Origin: JALCSJ01 sp036788835
GTDB taxonomy: Bacteria > Bacillota > Negativicutes > Acidaminococcales > Acidaminococcaceae
Length of the DNA stretch: 38,656 nucleotides
Assembly: GCA_036788835.1 (NCBI GenBank)
Contig: DAIQMR010000024.1
Coordinates: forward strand, 1-38,656
Direction: 5' to 3'
Made by a program: the position numbers and the translations under genes. The first letter of the stretch is position 1. Each line of letters opens with the position of its first letter. Shown piece after piece: positions 1-7,547 of this stretch. Below the pieces are notes generated by a model, which saw only the letters and a program-made list of their open reading frames with translations, did no database searches and had not been told where the DNA came from.

Positions 1-5
1 AAAGC

Positions 6-43
6 ACGCCTAACTCACGACTGAAGTCACGAGTGTGCGGCGT
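6..43. other. Bulged stem-loop at left edge
   Basis: ACGCC (6-10) pairs with GGCGT (39-43), ACTC (13-16) with GAGT (31-34) and GAC (19-21) with GTC (26-28) around a TGAA loop, giving a stem with internal bulges. The three nested arms are seen directly. Together with the two hairpin repeats that follow, it resembles the structured 3' end of an IS200/IS605-type tnpB element whose body would lie to the left of the window on the + strand. One plus frame is open from base 3 to a TAA at 45-47 and could be the tail of such a protein. That identification is inference; no transposase domain is visible. Confidence 0.35.
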
Positions 44-81
44 GTAAGTGCATCACTATGTGCTGTTTTTGCCTCTAGACA

Positions 82-180
82 GATTCTCATCCCACCATCT
101 TAGAAGTTGGGGCATTTAGTCTGACCGCCTTTTATCTGTATATGGCCGATTTTCATCCCACCACATAGAAGTTGGGCATT
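82..180. repeat. Two imperfect direct repeats, each a hairpin
   Basis: Bases 82-116 (35 nt) and 148-180 (33 nt) are near-identical: GATTYTCATCCCACC, then a short variable part, then AGAAGTTGGG and GCATT. They are 31 nt apart. In each copy CCCACC can pair imperfectly with GTTGGG. No gene is visible here. Two diverged copies are too few for a CRISPR array; hairpins of this kind are common at the right ends and guide-RNA regions of IS605-type elements. Confidence 0.55.
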
Positions 181-194
181 CTCGCCATGGTTAG

Positions 195-1175
195 TCAAAG
201 CATAGCACAAGCTTTTTGGAAAATTTTTAAAGTCTCATGGCTTTTTTGCCCTGTGCCTTCCAACCAATGTAAATCGTAAGGCTCGTAAACGACCTTACCA
301 TAAGCCTCCGTATCGAGGAGAGTCCCATCCCAATCTCCGTGAATGGCTCCCGTTTGTTTAATCAGGATATCATAGAGAATGGCATAAGTTATATCGGTGC
401 CCTTATCCTTTTCAATGATGGTACTGTAAGGAAGGGTTTTGTGATAGGTCATTCTCATGCCCTTGTAATCAAAATGGAAACCGCAGCGCATCCTGCAGCC
501 ATCCAAGCCTACATACTTGGCTATTTTGGTCAAGTCATGGAAAATGGTGTCATTTTCCCTGTCGTATAAATTATCCGGAGTTGTTTCCGTATAGTCAAAA
601 CGGAATTGAATAGTAGCCCCGGGTATTTTTTTGAATCTTTCCAAATAAGGGACAATCCCTTCTTTGGGATATTGCTTGTATAAAACACAGTTGATTCTAA
701 ATGGCACAGCCAATTTGCTCAAAAGTCCGTCATTAGATTCCTGGACATAGTGCTGCATGTGCCTGGAAACATTAATACAAGTAATCTTCTCTTTGTTTTT
801 CTCCGTAAAAGCAATAATGTCTTCCTCTGATACGGTCTGAGACACAGGCAACGTGGAATTAATATAAACTTTATGAGTGGTAGGGACAACATCCAGCATG
901 GCCTGCAATGATGCCAAATTGGCGAAAGGTTCCCCGCCGGTGAAAACCACATCACAGTATGGTGTGAGTCTGTCTACCACTTTAATGCTCTCACAAATTT
1001 TGGCAGCAGAGAAACCGTCCATGCATTCATACTCTTCCTTGTTGATGCAGAACGGACAATGATTCTGGCAATTATAGGGAACAAAGACAGTAACTGTCGC
1101 TCCTCCCATTCTGGTTTTATATGGATACTTCGTTGGGGGCAGTTCCACCCATGATCCATGCTTTTGCTTTTCCAT
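195..1175 (-). CDS. Radical SAM protein
   Basis: A 326-aa protein with the radical SAM signature CxxxCxxC at residues 36-43 (C36, C40, C43), which binds the 4Fe-4S cluster that cleaves S-adenosylmethionine, followed by a GGEP motif near residue 79. Its substrate cannot be told from the sequence. The C-terminal half has two further cysteines (GCRMRCGF) but no clear SPASM cluster pattern. I chose the ATG at 1175 because GAGGGG lies 7 bases upstream; an ATG at 1190 in the same frame contains that ribosome-binding site and has none of its own. The gene sits downstream of coaBC, where many Firmicutes carry priA, but has its own promoter-like sequence and is probably separate. Radical SAM family is firm, function unknown. 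Confidence 0.85.
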   Translation of the reverse strand: MEKQKHGSWVELPPTKYPYKTRMGGATVTVFVPYNCQNHCPFCINKEEYECMDGFSAAKICESIKVVDRLTPYCDVVFTGGEPFANLASLQAMLDVVPTTHKVYINSTLPVSQTVSEEDIIAFTEKNKEKITCINVSRHMQHYVQESNDGLLSKLAVPFRINCVLYKQYPKEGIVPYLERFKKIPGATIQFRFDYTETTPDNLYDRENDTIFHDLTKIAKYVGLDGCRMRCGFHFDYKGMRMTYHKTLPYSTIIEKDKGTDITYAILYDILIKQTGAIHGDWDGTLLDTEAYGKVVYEPYDLHWLEGTGQKSHETLKIFQKACAML

Positions 1176-1224
1176 TATATGACCCCTCATATCAGATTGC
1201 TGAAACGCGAATTTTTACTTTATT

Positions 1225-1252
1225 ATTTTATCACAATTTCCGTTATATTCAA
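1225..1252 (-). promoter_or_regulatory. Putative sigma-A promoter of the radical SAM gene
   Basis: Read on the minus strand, TTGAAT (1247-1252) and TAAAAT (1225-1230) are 16 bases apart, about 50 bases upstream of the start at 1175. The match is moderate. It lies in the gap after coaBC. Confidence 0.4.
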
Positions 1253-1260
1253 AGAATTTT

Positions 1261-2460
1261 TTACATTATTTTTTCTCTGACTATATCCAGGATTCTCTGA
1301 CCCACGGCTTCCTTGGACATGAGCTCCAGGCTCTCTATCCTGCCGTCCGGGAATAAGAACTTCACAATATTGGTGTCCGTATTGAATCCCGCCCCTGCCT
1401 GGGATACATCATTAGCCACAATCATGTCTAAATTTTTCTTTTTTACCTTGGCTGCGGCGTTTTCCAGAAGATGCTCTGTTTCTGCGGCAAAGCCTACCAG
1501 GAATTGCGTTTTTTTTCTTTGACCTAAGATTTGCAAAATATCGGGATTTTGTTCCAAAGTAATGGACAGGTTTTCGTCCCCTGCCTTCTTTATCTTTTGC
1601 TCTGCTGCCTGATGTGGCTTGAAATCAGCTACCGCGGCAGCTTTAATCACCGCATCTGCAGCATCGAAATATTTTAGTACGGCATCCAGCATATCCTGAG
1701 TAGATACTACCGGCACAAATTCTACACCGGCAGGACGGGGCAAGGCCGTAACGCCGGAAATCAGAATAACCCTGGCTCCTCTTTTGACTGCATCTGTAGC
1801 GATGGCATATCCCATCTTGCCGCTGGAGCGATTGCCTATATAGCGCACCGGATCAATGGCTTCCCTTGTACCGCCCGCTGTGACCAAAATGGTTTTGCCT
1901 CTTAAATCTCCCTCTCTGGCCGCCAGAAAATTCTCCAAAAAAGCTGTTATTTCCTCCGGTTCCGGAAGTCTTCCCGGTCCGGAAGTCCCACAGGCCAAAT
2001 GTCCTTCCTCAGCCGGCATAACGGTCACCCCGTTATCCTCCAGCCAGGCAAGATTCCTTTTGACTACAGGCTGTGCCAACATTTCACAATTCATGGCAGG
2101 ACAAATAATAATAGGTTTATGCCAGGCAATAATAGTAGTAGACAACAAATCATCGGCAATACCCGATGCCATCTTACCTATCATATTTGCTGTACAGGGT
2201 GCTACCAGCATAAGATCTGCCCAGTCACCCAGACCAATATGTTCCACATTAAATTCCTGATTGCCCTCCCACATATCCACAGCCACATGATTTCCGCTTA
2301 GTTCTTTAAACAACAAAGGCGCTACCATTTTGGTAGCGTTTGCCGTCATAACAACCTTAACAATAGCACCGGCCTGAGTAAGTTTGCTAACCAAAGCAAC
2401 TGCCTTGTAGATAGCAATGCCGGCGGTAACTCCCAGCACAATCTTCTTTCCCTCCAGCAC
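1261..2460 (-). CDS. coaBC: Bifunctional CoaBC (phosphopantothenoylcysteine synthetase/decarboxylase)
   Basis: A 399-aa flavoprotein catalysing two steps of coenzyme A synthesis: CTP-dependent joining of cysteine to 4'-phosphopantothenate (CoaB) and decarboxylation to 4'-phosphopantetheine (CoaC). The N-terminal CoaC half has the PAMN motif (CPAMNCEML) and the substrate-clamp segment ACGTSGPGRLPEP with its Cys. The C-terminal CoaB half begins near residue 187 with TAGGTREAIDPVRYIGNRSSG and holds the AAVADFKP and KIKK segments. Length is normal for the fused enzyme. The start is GTG at 2460, with AGGAGG six bases upstream. It is the last gene of a tight run yicC-remA-gmk-rpoZ-coaBC, 10 bases after rpoZ, and is probably cotranscribed with it. 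Confidence 0.96.
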   Translation of the reverse strand: MLEGKKIVLGVTAGIAIYKAVALVSKLTQAGAIVKVVMTANATKMVAPLLFKELSGNHVAVDMWEGNQEFNVEHIGLGDWADLMLVAPCTANMIGKMASGIADDLLSTTIIAWHKPIIICPAMNCEMLAQPVVKRNLAWLEDNGVTVMPAEEGHLACGTSGPGRLPEPEEITAFLENFLAAREGDLRGKTILVTAGGTREAIDPVRYIGNRSSGKMGYAIATDAVKRGARVILISGVTALPRPAGVEFVPVVSTQDMLDAVLKYFDAADAVIKAAAVADFKPHQAAEQKIKKAGDENLSITLEQNPDILQILGQRKKTQFLVGFAAETEHLLENAAAKVKKKNLDMIVANDVSQAGAGFNTDTNIVKFLFPDGRIESLELMSKEAVGQRILDIVREKIM

Positions 2461-2470
2461 AATAAGCCTC

Positions 2471-2683
2471 CTATTTTATGCCTGCCTTAGGTCTTTCACA
2501 GGTAAGTGCCCCTTCGCCGATTTCTTCCAAAGCGATGGACACAGGTTTGTCTGATTTGGTCTCTACCATGGGAGGCTTGTGGTCCACAAGTTCTCTGGCT
2601 CTTTTGGCAGCCATAATTACCAATTCATATTTACTGCCGACTTTTTCTGCTAAATAATCAATAGACGGATTTACCATTGACAT
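2471..2683 (-). CDS. rpoZ: RNA polymerase omega subunit
   Basis: A 70-aa protein matching omega, the small subunit that helps assemble and stabilise RNA polymerase by clamping the beta' C-terminus. The conserved N-terminal region reads NPSIDYLAEKVGSKYELV, followed by the AAKRARELVD helix typical of the family. Size is normal for Firmicutes. An AAGGAG site lies upstream of ATG 2683. It lies six bases after gmk and ten before coaBC, the usual Firmicutes order, which supports the call. Confidence 0.95.
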   Translation of the reverse strand: MSMVNPSIDYLAEKVGSKYELVIMAAKRARELVDHKPPMVETKSDKPVSIALEEIGEGALTCERPKAGIK

Positions 2684-2689
2684 AACAAA

Positions 2690-3316
2690 TCACTCCTTAT
2701 TATCTTGTTTTTTAACGATTTCATCAACTATGTAGAAAGTCCTGCCTACCCGTAAATGTTCAGCATCAATGATATTGCTGACTTTTCTTACGGCTTTTTC
2801 TACTTCGTCATTGACCACGATGTAGTCATATTTGGAAGCATAGGCCAATTCATTAGCCGCAGAGCTCAGTCTTCTCTTAATAACATCTACGGCATCGGTA
2901 CCTCTTTTGTAAATACGCTTGGAAAGTTCATCCAAAGAGGGCGGGACAATGAAAACAAAAACTCCGTCAGGATAGCTTTTCTTCACTTGCAACGCTCCCT
3001 GTGGGTCTATTTCCAGAACTACGTCTTTTCCCTTGGCCAGCTGCTCCAGAACATACTCTCTGGGTGTCCCGTAGTAATTACCGTAAACATCCGCATGTTC
3101 CAAAAGGCCACTGTTCTTAATCATATCTTCAAACTGGTCTCTGGTCTTAAAAAAATAATTCACCCCATCTGCTTCCCCTTTGCGGGGCTGCCTGGTGGTA
3201 CAGGACACAGAATACGCCATATCTTTTCTGGCAGCCAGTAACCCCTGACAAATAGTTCCCTTACCGGCACCGCTGGGACCGCTCATCACTAACAAAATTC
3301 CTTCCGGTTGTTTCAT
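2690..3316 (-). CDS. gmk: Guanylate kinase
   Basis: A 208-aa enzyme that phosphorylates GMP (and dGMP) to GDP with ATP, needed for nucleotide supply and for recycling cGMP-type messengers. The P-loop is SGPSGAGKGT at residues 12-21; the GMP-binding region includes SCTTRQPRKGEADGVNYFF and the segment ending EIDPQGALQV is the usual EVDxQG. Length is normal. The start ATG overlaps the last base of the remA stop codon (TAATG), indicating translational coupling. Part of the yicC-remA-gmk-rpoZ-coaBC operon. Confidence 0.97.
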   Translation of the reverse strand: MKQPEGILLVMSGPSGAGKGTICQGLLAARKDMAYSVSCTTRQPRKGEADGVNYFFKTRDQFEDMIKNSGLLEHADVYGNYYGTPREYVLEQLAKGKDVVLEIDPQGALQVKKSYPDGVFVFIVPPSLDELSKRIYKRGTDAVDVIKRRLSSAANELAYASKYDYIVVNDEVEKAVRKVSNIIDAEHLRVGRTFYIVDEIVKKQDNKE

Positions 3317-3609
3317 TATTTTACTTCCTCCGGAACAGGTTCTTCTTCTATTACATCATCTTCATCAGTATCCTGGTTGAGACGATTGGCAATCGTTTCC
3401 GGTTGAATAGCACTGAGAACAATGTGACCGCTATCCATAATTAATACGGCTCTGGTTCTCCTGCCATAGGTAGCATCAATAACTACGCCCTTTTCCTTGC
3501 CTTCTTGAATAATACGTTTAATAGGTGCGGACTCAGGCCCAATAATAGTAACAATCCTGTGAGCAGCCACTATGTTGCCGAAACCGATATTAATCAGTTG
3601 AATATCCAT
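3316..3609 (-). CDS. remA: RemA-family DNA-binding regulator (DUF370)
   Basis: A 97-aa protein of the RemA/YlzA family. In Bacillus subtilis RemA is a ring-forming DNA-binding protein that activates biofilm-matrix and osmoprotection genes; its role in this organism is not known. The core NIGFGNIVAAHRIVTIIGPE and the segment DATYGRRTRAVLIMDSGHIVLSA are the family hallmarks. The last ~20 residues are very acidic (DTDEDDVIEEEPVPEE), an extension beyond the compact core. It keeps the standard place between yicC and gmk and overlaps gmk by one base. ATG 3609 has AAAGGAG upstream. Confidence 0.93.
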   Translation of the reverse strand: MDIQLINIGFGNIVAAHRIVTIIGPESAPIKRIIQEGKEKGVVIDATYGRRTRAVLIMDSGHIVLSAIQPETIANRLNQDTDEDDVIEEEPVPEEVK

Positions 3610-3624
3610 AATCTTCTCCTTTAG

Positions 3625-4527
3625 CTATTCGATATTTTGAATTTGTTCGCGAATCTTTTCTATTTCGCCTTTAATTTCCACCGCTTTTTGTGTAACGGTA
3701 AAATCATTGGATTTGGAAGTAATAGTATTAGCTTCCCGGTTGAATTCCTGCACCAGGAAATCCATTTTACGTCCTACAGGTTTATCGCCCTTGAGCATTT
3801 CCCTGAACTGCTGAATGTGACTCTTCAAGCGGACAATCTCCTCGGTGATATTAACTCTGTCCGCAAAGATAGCTACTTCCTGAATCAATCTCTCCGGCTC
3901 GATAGTCTTTTCCGTGTAATCCTTCAAGAGTTCGTCAACCCGCTCCCTGAGCCTAGCCTGATATTCCGTGACCACTAAAGGAGCCCGTTCTTCTATTACT
4001 GCCAGCTTCTCTTCTATAAGGCCTACCCGGCTCTTAACATCGGCGGAAATATTAGTTCCTTCTGCCTCCCGCATCGCCGCCAAATGTTCCAAGGCTATAT
4101 TAATAGCACTTTCCACATGAGGCCACAAAGCTTCCTCATCAATATTGCCTTCGGCCACGGTTATCACATCCGGGCACTTAGCCAGATAAAGAAGCTCTGC
4201 CTGAGAAGAAAGATTAACATTATCCCCTTCCAGAGCAGAAGCAACTTCTTTCAAAGCATTATGATATGCTTTTGCCAGCTCCTTGTCAACATTTACCTGA
4301 CAATTGGTATTGCCGGTGTAGGAAGCTGTAATGAAAACATCTACTCTGCCACGGCTGATAATTTGCAGAATAGTTTTGCGAATCCTGTCTTCCAAAGGAT
4401 TTAAGAATTTCGGTAAACGAATAGCAACTTCATTATAACGATGGTTGACGGATTTTATTTCAATAACGAAAGAAAAATCTTTGTCCCGGTATTCCCCAAG
4501 GCCATAGCCTGTCATGCTTCTTAGCAA
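3625..4527 (-). CDS. YicC/YloC family endoribonuclease
   Basis: A 300-aa YicC-family protein. E. coli YicC is an endoribonuclease that affects small-RNA stability; the B. subtilis counterpart is YloC. The N-terminus MLRSMTGYG matches the family start, and the C-terminal DUF1732 segment is visible as KMDFLVQEFNREANTITSKS followed by VEIKGEIEKIREQIQNIE. The start codon is TTG at 4527, with GGGAGTGAG six bases upstream; the ATG four codons later would cut the conserved N-terminus. It is the first gene of the remA-gmk-rpoZ-coaBC run. The exported-protein gene ends 23 bases upstream and may share its transcript. Confidence 0.93.
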   Translation of the reverse strand: MLRSMTGYGLGEYRDKDFSFVIEIKSVNHRYNEVAIRLPKFLNPLEDRIRKTILQIISRGRVDVFITASYTGNTNCQVNVDKELAKAYHNALKEVASALEGDNVNLSSQAELLYLAKCPDVITVAEGNIDEEALWPHVESAINIALEHLAAMREAEGTNISADVKSRVGLIEEKLAVIEERAPLVVTEYQARLRERVDELLKDYTEKTIEPERLIQEVAIFADRVNITEEIVRLKSHIQQFREMLKGDKPVGRKMDFLVQEFNREANTITSKSNDFTVTQKAVEIKGEIEKIREQIQNIE

Positions 4528-4549
4528 AATTTTCTCACTCCCGTAAATT

Positions 4550-5323
4550 TTATTTTATGTTAATCAGGTGAAGATTAAATCTGCGTTCCCCGCCTACCTG
4601 GTCTGTAATACTTAAAACCATAGGTTGAGCTGTAGCTAGGCCGGCCAAATCAAAATAAGTGAAATATTCCAGGTTCCATACTTTTACCGGCTGCACATCC
4701 GAAGGCTGTGGCTTGTTAGAGACTATTGGCTGCTTGGGCTGAGCTTTTTCGCCCTTAAGCACCGCCTTGTTTCTGGCCGCCACTTCTTTTTGCACCTGGT
4801 AAAGCTTGGCTTTTTCCTGAGCAGAAATCCCGGTTGTGTTGCCGCCTCCTGCCAAAACTTTTTTGGGAATGCGCACCGTGGTTTCGGTAGCTTTTTCCAG
4901 GGAAGTATAATAAGGCAAATAGGTTTTTCCTCCGGCTAGCAATTGAATCTTTAGCAATTTCGGTTCCGCCTTAAAAGTCGTGTTCAATACAACTCCTATT
5001 GCTAAAATACCGTCATACTGCTTCGCTAAGTCCAAACCATGCTGGACATTGGATTTCTCACCTTTTTTGGCTGTGTTCTGAGCATCTACGGCTGTTGCCA
5101 AATAAGGAGTGTAAATTATGATATGCTCCTTATTGCCGTAAGGATTTTGCTTTTTGTTGTCATAAATCGTCCACCCTGCCAAAAGGCTCTCTGTAGAAGA
5201 ATCCTTTTGTCCCATACCGAACATTTGCGCCGACTGAACATTCCCCTGACTCGCAGGTAGTATCGCATGGGCAGTTTGAGAAAGACACATTATAAAAAGC
5301 CCTAATAACACAAGTTTTTTCAT
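4550..5323 (-). CDS. Exported protein of unknown function
   Basis: A 257-aa protein that I do not recognise. It starts with a clear Sec signal peptide: MKK, a hydrophobic core LVLLGLFIMCL and a likely signal peptidase I site after QTAHA, near residue 20. There is no lipobox cysteine at the cleavage site, so it is likely periplasmic or secreted. The mature part is mixed alpha/beta in appearance with a Lys/Gln/Pro-rich linker around residues 185-220 (KGEKAQPKQP). ATG 5323 is preferred over the in-frame start 30 bases upstream because AGGAGGG sits six bases before it. It lies just upstream of yicC, same strand, and is divergent from rqcH. Confidence 0.8.
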   Translation of the reverse strand: MKKLVLLGLFIMCLSQTAHAILPASQGNVQSAQMFGMGQKDSSTESLLAGWTIYDNKKQNPYGNKEHIIIYTPYLATAVDAQNTAKKGEKSNVQHGLDLAKQYDGILAIGVVLNTTFKAEPKLLKIQLLAGGKTYLPYYTSLEKATETTVRIPKKVLAGGGNTTGISAQEKAKLYQVQKEVAARNKAVLKGEKAQPKQPIVSNKPQPSDVQPVKVWNLEYFTYFDLAGLATAQPMVLSITDQVGGERRFNLHLINIK

Positions 5324-5495
5324 ATGTAACCCTCCTGTAAAAAGTTTGACCATTGGAGCAAATCATACTATACTAAACTGAGTTGTGTTTTACCGATTCC
5401 CCATTTTTTTAGCATACATGTATATTATATAATATTCTAATATTAACTTCAATGGCACAAATGTATAAGCACATACTAATTGGAAAGGATCTATC

Positions 5496-7277
5496 ATGAA
5501 TCTAGAAGGGATTACCCTAAAAGTATTGACCAAAGAATTGAAAAACACCTTGGAGGGCGGTAAAATTTTTAAGATTTTTATGCCCGCCAAAAATTCTCTT
5601 TTGCTTTTAGTGAACAAAGATAATAAAACCGTAAATTTCCTGGCGGATTTCAGCGGGGCTTCCCCCTTGCTCTATCTGCCTGATACTTTGCCGGAACGTC
5701 CCAATATCCCCCCCGTGTTCTGTATGCTTTTGCGGAAACATTTGGAAGAAGGCCGTATTACCAAGATTACTCAAAAAGGCCTGGATAGGATTATTACTCT
5801 AAGCGTGGATATGTTAGGTGCCGGACAGCAGATTATAACCAAGCATCTTATTTTGGAATTAACCGGCAAAGACAGTAATATTATTTTTACCGATGAGGAA
5901 AATATTATTCAGGATGCTATGCGCCATATTGGAAAAGCGCAGAGTTCCTTCCGGCAAATTCTGCCCGGACTGGCTTATATTGCTCCTCCTGAGCAAACAG
6001 GCCTGGATTTCCTGTCTGAGGCCAGCGGTAGAATTGTAGTGGCTAGCGAAGCAGCTGCGACAAGTGGCAGCGATGGTTCGTCTAGCAATGATGGGGATTC
6101 CGCCGGTACTCGGGTTAGTACTCCTAACCCTTTTTTGAGTCGTTTGATAAGCGCTACTGTGGGTATTGGCAAAAATACTGCTGAAGAAATTTTGACTCGC
6201 AGCCAGATTGCCCTCGACACTGTGAAATTAAATCCTCAGGAAAGCTCTCATTGTCAAAAAGCCATTCAAGAGCTTCAGGCTGAAATCAATCATTGCCTGA
6301 CAGCCGACTTCTACAGTGTTTATGGTCTTGTTAACCAGAGGCAGGTTATAAAGATATTGGTTCCATACAAACCTGTTTTAGTGGATACTGCTGTTCTGAA
6401 AGTTTTCCCATCTTTGCTGGACGGACTGAAATACAGTGCCGGTCTGGTTCCTCTTCAGATTCCCGATAAAGAAATTTTGAGCAAAGCTGTCGGCAATGCC
6501 CTAACCAAAGGAAAAAAGAAGCAGGGGCTTCTTGCCAAAGATTTTGCCGCGACAGAAGGTGCCGATGAACAAAAAATCAAGGCCGATACCTTGATGGCTA
6601 ATATTTACCAAATAAAAAAAGGTGCAGCTCAGTGTACCTTAAACAACATCTATGACAATACTCCTTTGCACATTGCCCTTTCCCCCCTACTCTCACCTAC
6701 AGACAATGCTCAAAGCTATTACAAGAAATACAATAAGTTTAAGCGGGCCGTAAAAGAAATTCAAAGTCAACAAAAAGATAACAATGAACTTCTTGCCTAC
6801 CTGGAATCCTTGGATACTTCCCTGGCCACAGCTACTACCAAGAACGAAATTGCGGAAATAAAACAGGAAATCATTGGGCTGGGGCTAATTAATCCACCCA
6901 AGAAAAAATCCCCTGCTATGGCAAAATCCAGTCCCCTGACGGTTAAATTATCCGAGGATACTACTCTGTATATCGGCAAAAACAATAAGCAAAACGATTA
7001 TGTGACTTTTAAGCTTGGCAAGTCTAACGACCTGTGGTTCCATGTGAAAAATATTCCCGGCTCCCATGTAATTCTAAAGACTATATTGCCGGAACCACTA
7101 GAGTCCGATATTCTGACTGCCGCTTCCTACGCTGCCGCTATGAGCAAAGGCAAGAGTTCAGACAAGGTTCCTGTAGATTATACTCGCCGGCGCTACGTGA
7201 AGAAGCCTAATGGTGCCAAACCCGGTTTCGTAATCTACACAGACCAAACTACACTCTACGTAAAACCAAAAGCATAA
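5496..7277 (+). CDS. rqcH: RqcH/NFACT family ribosome-quality-control factor (fibronectin-binding protein A homologue)
   Basis: A 593-aa homologue of eukaryotic Rqc2/NEMF. In B. subtilis RqcH binds stalled 50S subunits and recruits tRNA-Ala to add C-terminal alanine tails that mark nascent chains for degradation. The NFACT-N domain fills residues ~1-170, and D97-R98 (GLDRII) matches the Asp-Arg pair required in RqcH. A low-complexity Ala/Ser/Gly-rich insertion (about 175-208) precedes the middle region. A coiled-coil region lies near 400-465, and the NFACT-R domain follows at ~480-593 (KSNDLWFHVKNIPGSHVIL). Strand and surroundings are unusual: it is one of only two genes read on the + strand. 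An AT-rich -10-like TATAAT at 5428-5433 and a GGAAAGGA site upstream of ATG 5496 are present. Confidence 0.94.
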   Translation: MNLEGITLKVLTKELKNTLEGGKIFKIFMPAKNSLLLLVNKDNKTVNFLADFSGASPLLYLPDTLPERPNIPPVFCMLLRKHLEEGRITKITQKGLDRIITLSVDMLGAGQQIITKHLILELTGKDSNIIFTDEENIIQDAMRHIGKAQSSFRQILPGLAYIAPPEQTGLDFLSEASGRIVVASEAAATSGSDGSSSNDGDSAGTRVSTPNPFLSRLISATVGIGKNTAEEILTRSQIALDTVKLNPQESSHCQKAIQELQAEINHCLTADFYSVYGLVNQRQVIKILVPYKPVLVDTAVLKVFPSLLDGLKYSAGLVPLQIPDKEILSKAVGNALTKGKKKQGLLAKDFAATEGADEQKIKADTLMANIYQIKKGAAQCTLNNIYDNTPLHIALSPLLSPTDNAQSYYKKYNKFKRAVKEIQSQQKDNNELLAYLESLDTSLATATTKNEIAEIKQEIIGLGLINPPKKKSPAMAKSSPLTVKLSEDTTLYIGKNNKQNDYVTFKLGKSNDLWFHVKNIPGSHVILKTILPEPLESDILTAASYAAAMSKGKSSDKVPVDYTRRRYVKKPNGAKPGFVIYTDQTTLYVKPKA

Positions 7278-7279
7278 GT

Positions 7280-7397
7280 TGCAATATAAATGTCGATGGT
7301 GGACACTAAAAAGCCGATTGCGCTCCCTACGGCATTACGCCGCTCTGGTCGCAGCTGCCCTTCCCTTTTTAGTGCTCCACCGTCGTTTATAATTGCA
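7280..7397. repeat. 118-bp imperfect palindrome (element A)
   Basis: Arms at 7280-7313 and 7365-7397 are imperfect inverted repeats: TGCAATATAAATGTCG pairs with the complement of CGTCGTTTATAATTGCA, and CACTAAAAAG with CTTTTTAGTG. The centre is GGCATTACGCC. It begins two bases after the rqcH stop codon. It may act as a terminator for rqcH, or be a small mobile palindrome (REP/MITE-like). Structure is direct; role is inference. Confidence 0.8.
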
Positions 7398-7420
7398 GTA
7401 GTGCTGGCGGATAAATTATC

Positions 7421-7547
7421 AGGATGACAAGATTTTCGCTTAGACAAAGAAAGAGGAAGTGGCCGAGGGAAGGATAGAACATTGCGGTTCATCCTTATCT
7501 CGGACGCTTCCTCTTGACGCTGTATGAGCGTAAATCTTGTCGTCCTA
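7421..7547. repeat. 127-bp imperfect palindrome overlapping the crt stop codon (element B)
   Basis: AGGATGACAAGATTTTCGCT at 7421-7440 is complementary to AGCGTAAATCTTGTCGTCCT near 7526-7545, and AGAGGAAGTGGCCGAGG (7452-7468) to the complement of CTCGGACGCTTCCTCTT (7499-7515). The two ~60-base arms are roughly 80% complementary with an axis near 7484. It overlaps the TAG of crt, so the crt mRNA would end in a very long hairpin. There is no U-tract of normal terminator type. Confidence 0.85.

Noticed and set aside
82..180. CRISPR array (33-35 nt repeat, 31 nt gap)
   Set aside because: Only two copies, which differ by several bases and length; no third repeat at the expected spacing and no cas gene in the window.
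1191..1260. Terminator of coaBC
   Set aside because: The gap is AT-rich but has no stem of useful length.
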